A DNA stretch of 64,000 bases. Origin: Desulfitobacterium_A sp035539115 (GTDB lineage Bacteria > Bacillota > Desulfitobacteriia > Desulfitobacteriales > Desulfitobacteriaceae). The position numbers were made by a program, and so were the translations under genes. This document shows, in pieces, positions 61,411 to 64,000 of this stretch. Each line of letters opens with the position of its first letter. The stretch's first letter is position 1. The notes under the pieces are model-generated. The model had not been told where the DNA came from, searched no databases, and saw nothing but the letters and a program-made list of their open reading frames with translations. Where the stretch lies: assembly GCF_035539115.1 (NCBI RefSeq), contig NZ_DATLJA010000029.1, positions 1 to 64,000 on the forward strand, written 5' to 3'.

Positions 61411-64000
61411 ACCTAAATGGACGGTTGAACAGCAGGCCGCCATTGAGCTCCAGGGACAACTCCTTGTTGCCGCAGCTGCTGGTTCCGGAAAAACAGCAGT
61501 CCTCGTGGAACGTCTCATTCGACGCATCACGGATCATGGAGTCCGGGTGGATGTAGACCGGTTTCTCGTCCTTACATTTACCAAAGCGTCCGCCAATGAG
61601 ATGCGTGAAAGGATCGGCAAGGCTTTAGATGATGCTCTATTCAAGGAGACCGATTCGGCTGAAGTTGAACATCTTCTCCATCAGCGGGCACTCCTCAACC
61701 AAGCCAGTATTACAACCATCCATTCCTTTTGCATGGAACTCATTCGCCAGAACTTTTATCGGCTTGAACTCGATCCAGCCTTCAGAGTCGCCGATCAAGC
61801 GGAAGCTGATCTCTTGCGTCAAGATATCGTTGAAGACCTTTTTGATGCATTTTATGAACAAGAGAATGCGTCCTTTGAAGCTTTGGTTGAAGCCTTCGGC
61901 TCAGATCGCGACGATCAACCCTTAATGGAAAATGTCTTAAGGCTCTATGAATTTGCCACCAGTCAAGTCGATCCTGAAAACTGGTTAGAGAACCTGGACA
62001 ACGCTTATAATTGGCAAAATACGGAGGAGCTAGCCCAAAGCCCCTGGGGAGAGTCTGTCCGCCAAGGCGTTAAAGACAAAGCCGAAGAAAGTATAGGGTT
62101 ATTAGAACGAGCATATCAACTCAGTATGCAACCTAGGGGACCGAAGCACTATTCGAGCTGCCTTCAGGAAGACATTGTTCGTTTACAACATCTCAGCAAA
62201 ATCCTGCAGGAAGGAAGCTGGGGAGAGGTAGAAGCACAATTCCAGGAGGCGTCGAAATTTTCTAAGCTTCCCTCAGGTCCTCGCAAAGGGAAGGCCGGCT
62301 CAGCCCGCAAAAATGCTGAAGAAACTTCCATTGTATCTGAAGAGCTCCAGTTCCCGGAAGAGCTCCAAAAAGCTATCCGCGAAGAATCTAAAAAAGCACG
62401 TGATGAGGCGAAGAAGAAACTTGAAAAGCTCAGTAAGGATCTTTTTCAGTTTCCCCTTGGGGAACAACTCCCCAGACTTCAACAGATGGGAGAGCTCGTC
62501 AAAACCCTAGCAACAGTTGTTCAGGAATTCTCTCAAGAATATTCCCGTGCAAAACGGCAACGGAATATCGTTGATTTTTCTGATTTGGAGCATTTTGCGC
62601 TAAGGTTATTAGTGGAGGATAGGGAGGGAAACCCAACTCCAGTTGCTCAAACGCTCCAAGAACGGTTTGCTGAGGTCATGGTCGATGAGTACCAGGATAT
62701 CAATCCTGTCCAAGAAAAAATTCTCCAGTCCGTCTCCCGTCACGACGGACCAGCTCCCAATCTATTTATGGTGGGGGATGTCAAGCAGAGCATTTATCGC
62801 TTCCGCATGGCCGATCCCAGCTTATTTCTCACCAAATATATAAATTTACCGCATTGGGACCCTGCGCAGACCCCTTCCTCGTCTCAAAAACTTGTCATCG
62901 ACCTAAATCGTAATTTTCGCAGCCGCAAGGAAGTGATCGAGGGAGTCAACTTTTTGTTTCGCCAAATAATGACGGCAGGAGCAGGGGAGATTTCTTATGA
63001 TGATCAAGCTGCCTTACGCTATGGTGCCAGCTTCGTCAGCGGACAGCCTGAGCTTAAAACTGCTGAAGGTCCGATTGAAGTTCATTTGTTTGATCCCAAA
63101 GTTCTCAAATCTTCTCCCACTTCCACAGTTGAGCCTGCGAATCAGAACAGGGATGCCAGCTCGCCCCCAGAGCTGAACGAAGACATAATCCAGAGAGAGT
63201 GTGGAGTGGATGAGGCAAGTGGAAGTACAGCTGAAGAGGGGATTCTGCAGGAAGAATTGACGCTGGAAGATCTTGAAACAGCGCGTCTCGAAGCTCGCTT
63301 AGTTGCTAACCGGATTCAACACCTTGTTCAAGGTCAGGAATTTCAGGTTTACGACAAACATCTTCAAGATTTTCGAGCCACCCAATATTCTGATATTGTC
63401 ATTCTGATGCGTTCCTTCTCCTCAATTGCCCCACTCTATGTTGAAGAATTCCAATCTTTGGGAATTCCGGTTTATGCCGAAACGAGCAGCGGCTACTTCG
63501 GTGCAAGTGAAGTTGAAACGATGCTTTCACTCCTCAAAGTTATCGATAATCCCCGCTTAGATATTCCTTTGGCTGCTGTGCTTCGTTCCCCCTTTGTAGG
63601 CTTGAATGGTACGGAACTGGGGAAGATGCGTTCCTTATTGCCCCAGGGTGATTTTTATGAGGCCCTTGTGCTGGTCTATTGGGCTGCTCTGGAGCTCGAA
63701 CTGCAGGAGCCCGAACGATCAGAAAAACCCAGTCTTCCCGAGATCTCTGACGTACTTGAAGTGTATACAAAGTCTTGGCCACAACTCTTGGCTAAGGCCT
63801 GTGAGACTCTTAAAGAGACACCTTCCCTTAAGAAAAAAGTGCTTTACTTTTATCCCAAACTCCAAGCCTGGCGTCAGCTTGCCCGCCAGACTTCCCTAGC
63901 AGACTTATTATGGAATCTTTATGAGGAAACAGGATATCTGGCATATGTCGGGACCTTACCCAGTGGCCCCCAACGTCAGGCGAATCTCCGAGTACTTTAT
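61403..64000 (+). CDS. addA: ATP-dependent helicase/nuclease subunit AddA, 3' end outside the window
   Basis: An open frame of 866 codons running off the window end; full AddA is about 1,200-1,300 residues. Visible UvrD/SF1 helicase motifs: Walker A AAAGSGKTAVLV (about residue 30), motif II VMVDEYQDINPVQEK and motif III VGDVKQSIYRFRMADP. The C-terminal helicase motifs and nuclease domain lie beyond 64000. AAGGTGAG precedes ATG 61403, inside the end of addB. Confidence 0.95.
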   Translation, partial: MNEPKWTVEQQAAIELQGQLLVAAAAGSGKTAVLVERLIRRITDHGVRVDVDRFLVLTFTKASANEMRERIGKALDDALFKETDSAEVEHLLHQRALLNQASITTIHSFCMELIRQNFYRLELDPAFRVADQAEADLLRQDIVEDLFDAFYEQENASFEALVEAFGSDRDDQPLMENVLRLYEFATSQVDPENWLENLDNAYNWQNTEELAQSPWGESVRQGVKDKAEESIGLLERAYQLSMQPRGPKHYSSCLQEDIVRLQHLSKILQEGSWGEVEAQFQEASKFSKLPSGPRKGKAGSARKNAEETSIVSEELQFPEELQKAIREESKKARDEAKKKLEKLSKDLFQFPLGEQLPRLQQMGELVKTLATVVQEFSQEYSRAKRQRNIVDFSDLEHFALRLLVEDREGNPTPVAQTLQERFAEVMVDEYQDINPVQEKILQSVSRHDGPAPNLFMVGDVKQSIYRFRMADPSLFLTKYINLPHWDPAQTPSSSQKLVIDLNRNFRSRKEVIEGVNFLFRQIMTAGAGEISYDDQAALRYGASFVSGQPELKTAEGPIEVHLFDPKVLKSSPTSTVEPANQNRDASSPPELNEDIIQRECGVDEASGSTAEEGILQEELTLEDLETARLEARLVANRIQHLVQGQEFQVYDKHLQDFRATQYSDIVILMRSFSSIAPLYVEEFQSLGIPVYAETSSGYFGASEVETMLSLLKVIDNPRLDIPLAAVLRSPFVGLNGTELGKMRSLLPQGDFYEALVLVYWAALELELQEPERSEKPSLPEISDVLEVYTKSWPQLLAKACETLKETPSLKKKVLYFYPKLQAWRQLARQTSLADLLWNLYEETGYLAYVGTLPSGPQRQANLRVLY

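Noticed and set aside
1..64000. CRISPR array, prophage, IS element, tRNA or rRNA genes
   Set aside because: No regularly spaced direct repeats, no transposase or phage proteins, and no tRNA-like cloverleaf or rRNA sequence were recognised while reading the window.

Overview
The window is chromosomal DNA from a low-to-mid GC, endospore-forming Firmicute. The best guess is the Desulfosporosinus/Desulfitobacterium group of Peptococcaceae. This rests on a CotF-like spore coat protein, FloA/NfeD, CvfB, AddAB, strong Shine-Dalgarno (SD) sites with many TTG/GTG starts, a UGA-encoded selenocysteine gene and a sigma-54-controlled short-chain acyl-CoA oxidation cluster with its own ETF:quinone oxidoreductase. 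The genus is inferred from gene content; no 16S, tRNA, rRNA, IS element, prophage or CRISPR array is visible.

Layout. 1-2.2 kb: tandem terminator-like hairpins, a DsbA/FrnE-like oxidoreductase whose first active-site Cys codon is TGA (conventional ORF calling truncates it), then an amidohydrolase. 2.2-6.8 kb: an MFS exporter, an nfeD-floA operon with a third gene carrying hexapeptide repeats, and cvfB, which seems to start at ATT. 7-12.2 kb: a secreted protein of unknown function, then an ABC transporter/histidine kinase/response regulator operon. 12.2-19.4 kb: an Old Yellow Enzyme, a dispersed repeat, a ~250-nt stretch that folds as a multibranched RNA, a SWIM-SNF2 helicase and RecQ. 19.4-24.8 kb: small proteins, a second copy of the dispersed repeat, two coupled membrane enzymes and an M29 aminopeptidase.

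24.9-37.6 kb is the metabolic core. A DUF6125-like gene is translationally coupled to a CBS-PAS-PAS sigma-54 activator. A well-matched -24/-12 promoter then precedes acyl-CoA dehydrogenase, 3-hydroxyacyl-CoA dehydrogenase, a second acyl-CoA dehydrogenase, etfB, etfA, a membrane FeS ETF:quinone oxidoreductase, thiolase and crotonase. Together these convert a butyryl-CoA-type substrate to acetyl-CoA and pass acyl-CoA electrons to menaquinone.

37.7-64 kb is mostly housekeeping and envelope genes: an M24 peptidase, an aromatic-acid-exporter-like protein, small proteins including two below 60 residues, a metallophosphoesterase, a BmrCD-like heterodimeric ABC exporter, DegV, PspC, CotF, a split chromate transporter pair, cardiolipin synthase, an ECF sigma with a DUF4349 membrane partner, YitT, a GAF-GGDEF cyclase, a FetAB-like ABC pair, addB and the 5' part of addA, which runs off the end.

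The points most worth checking are the UxxC selenoprotein, the unassigned structured RNA with the associated terminator repeats, the ATT start of cvfB, and the sigma-54 circuit for beta-oxidation.
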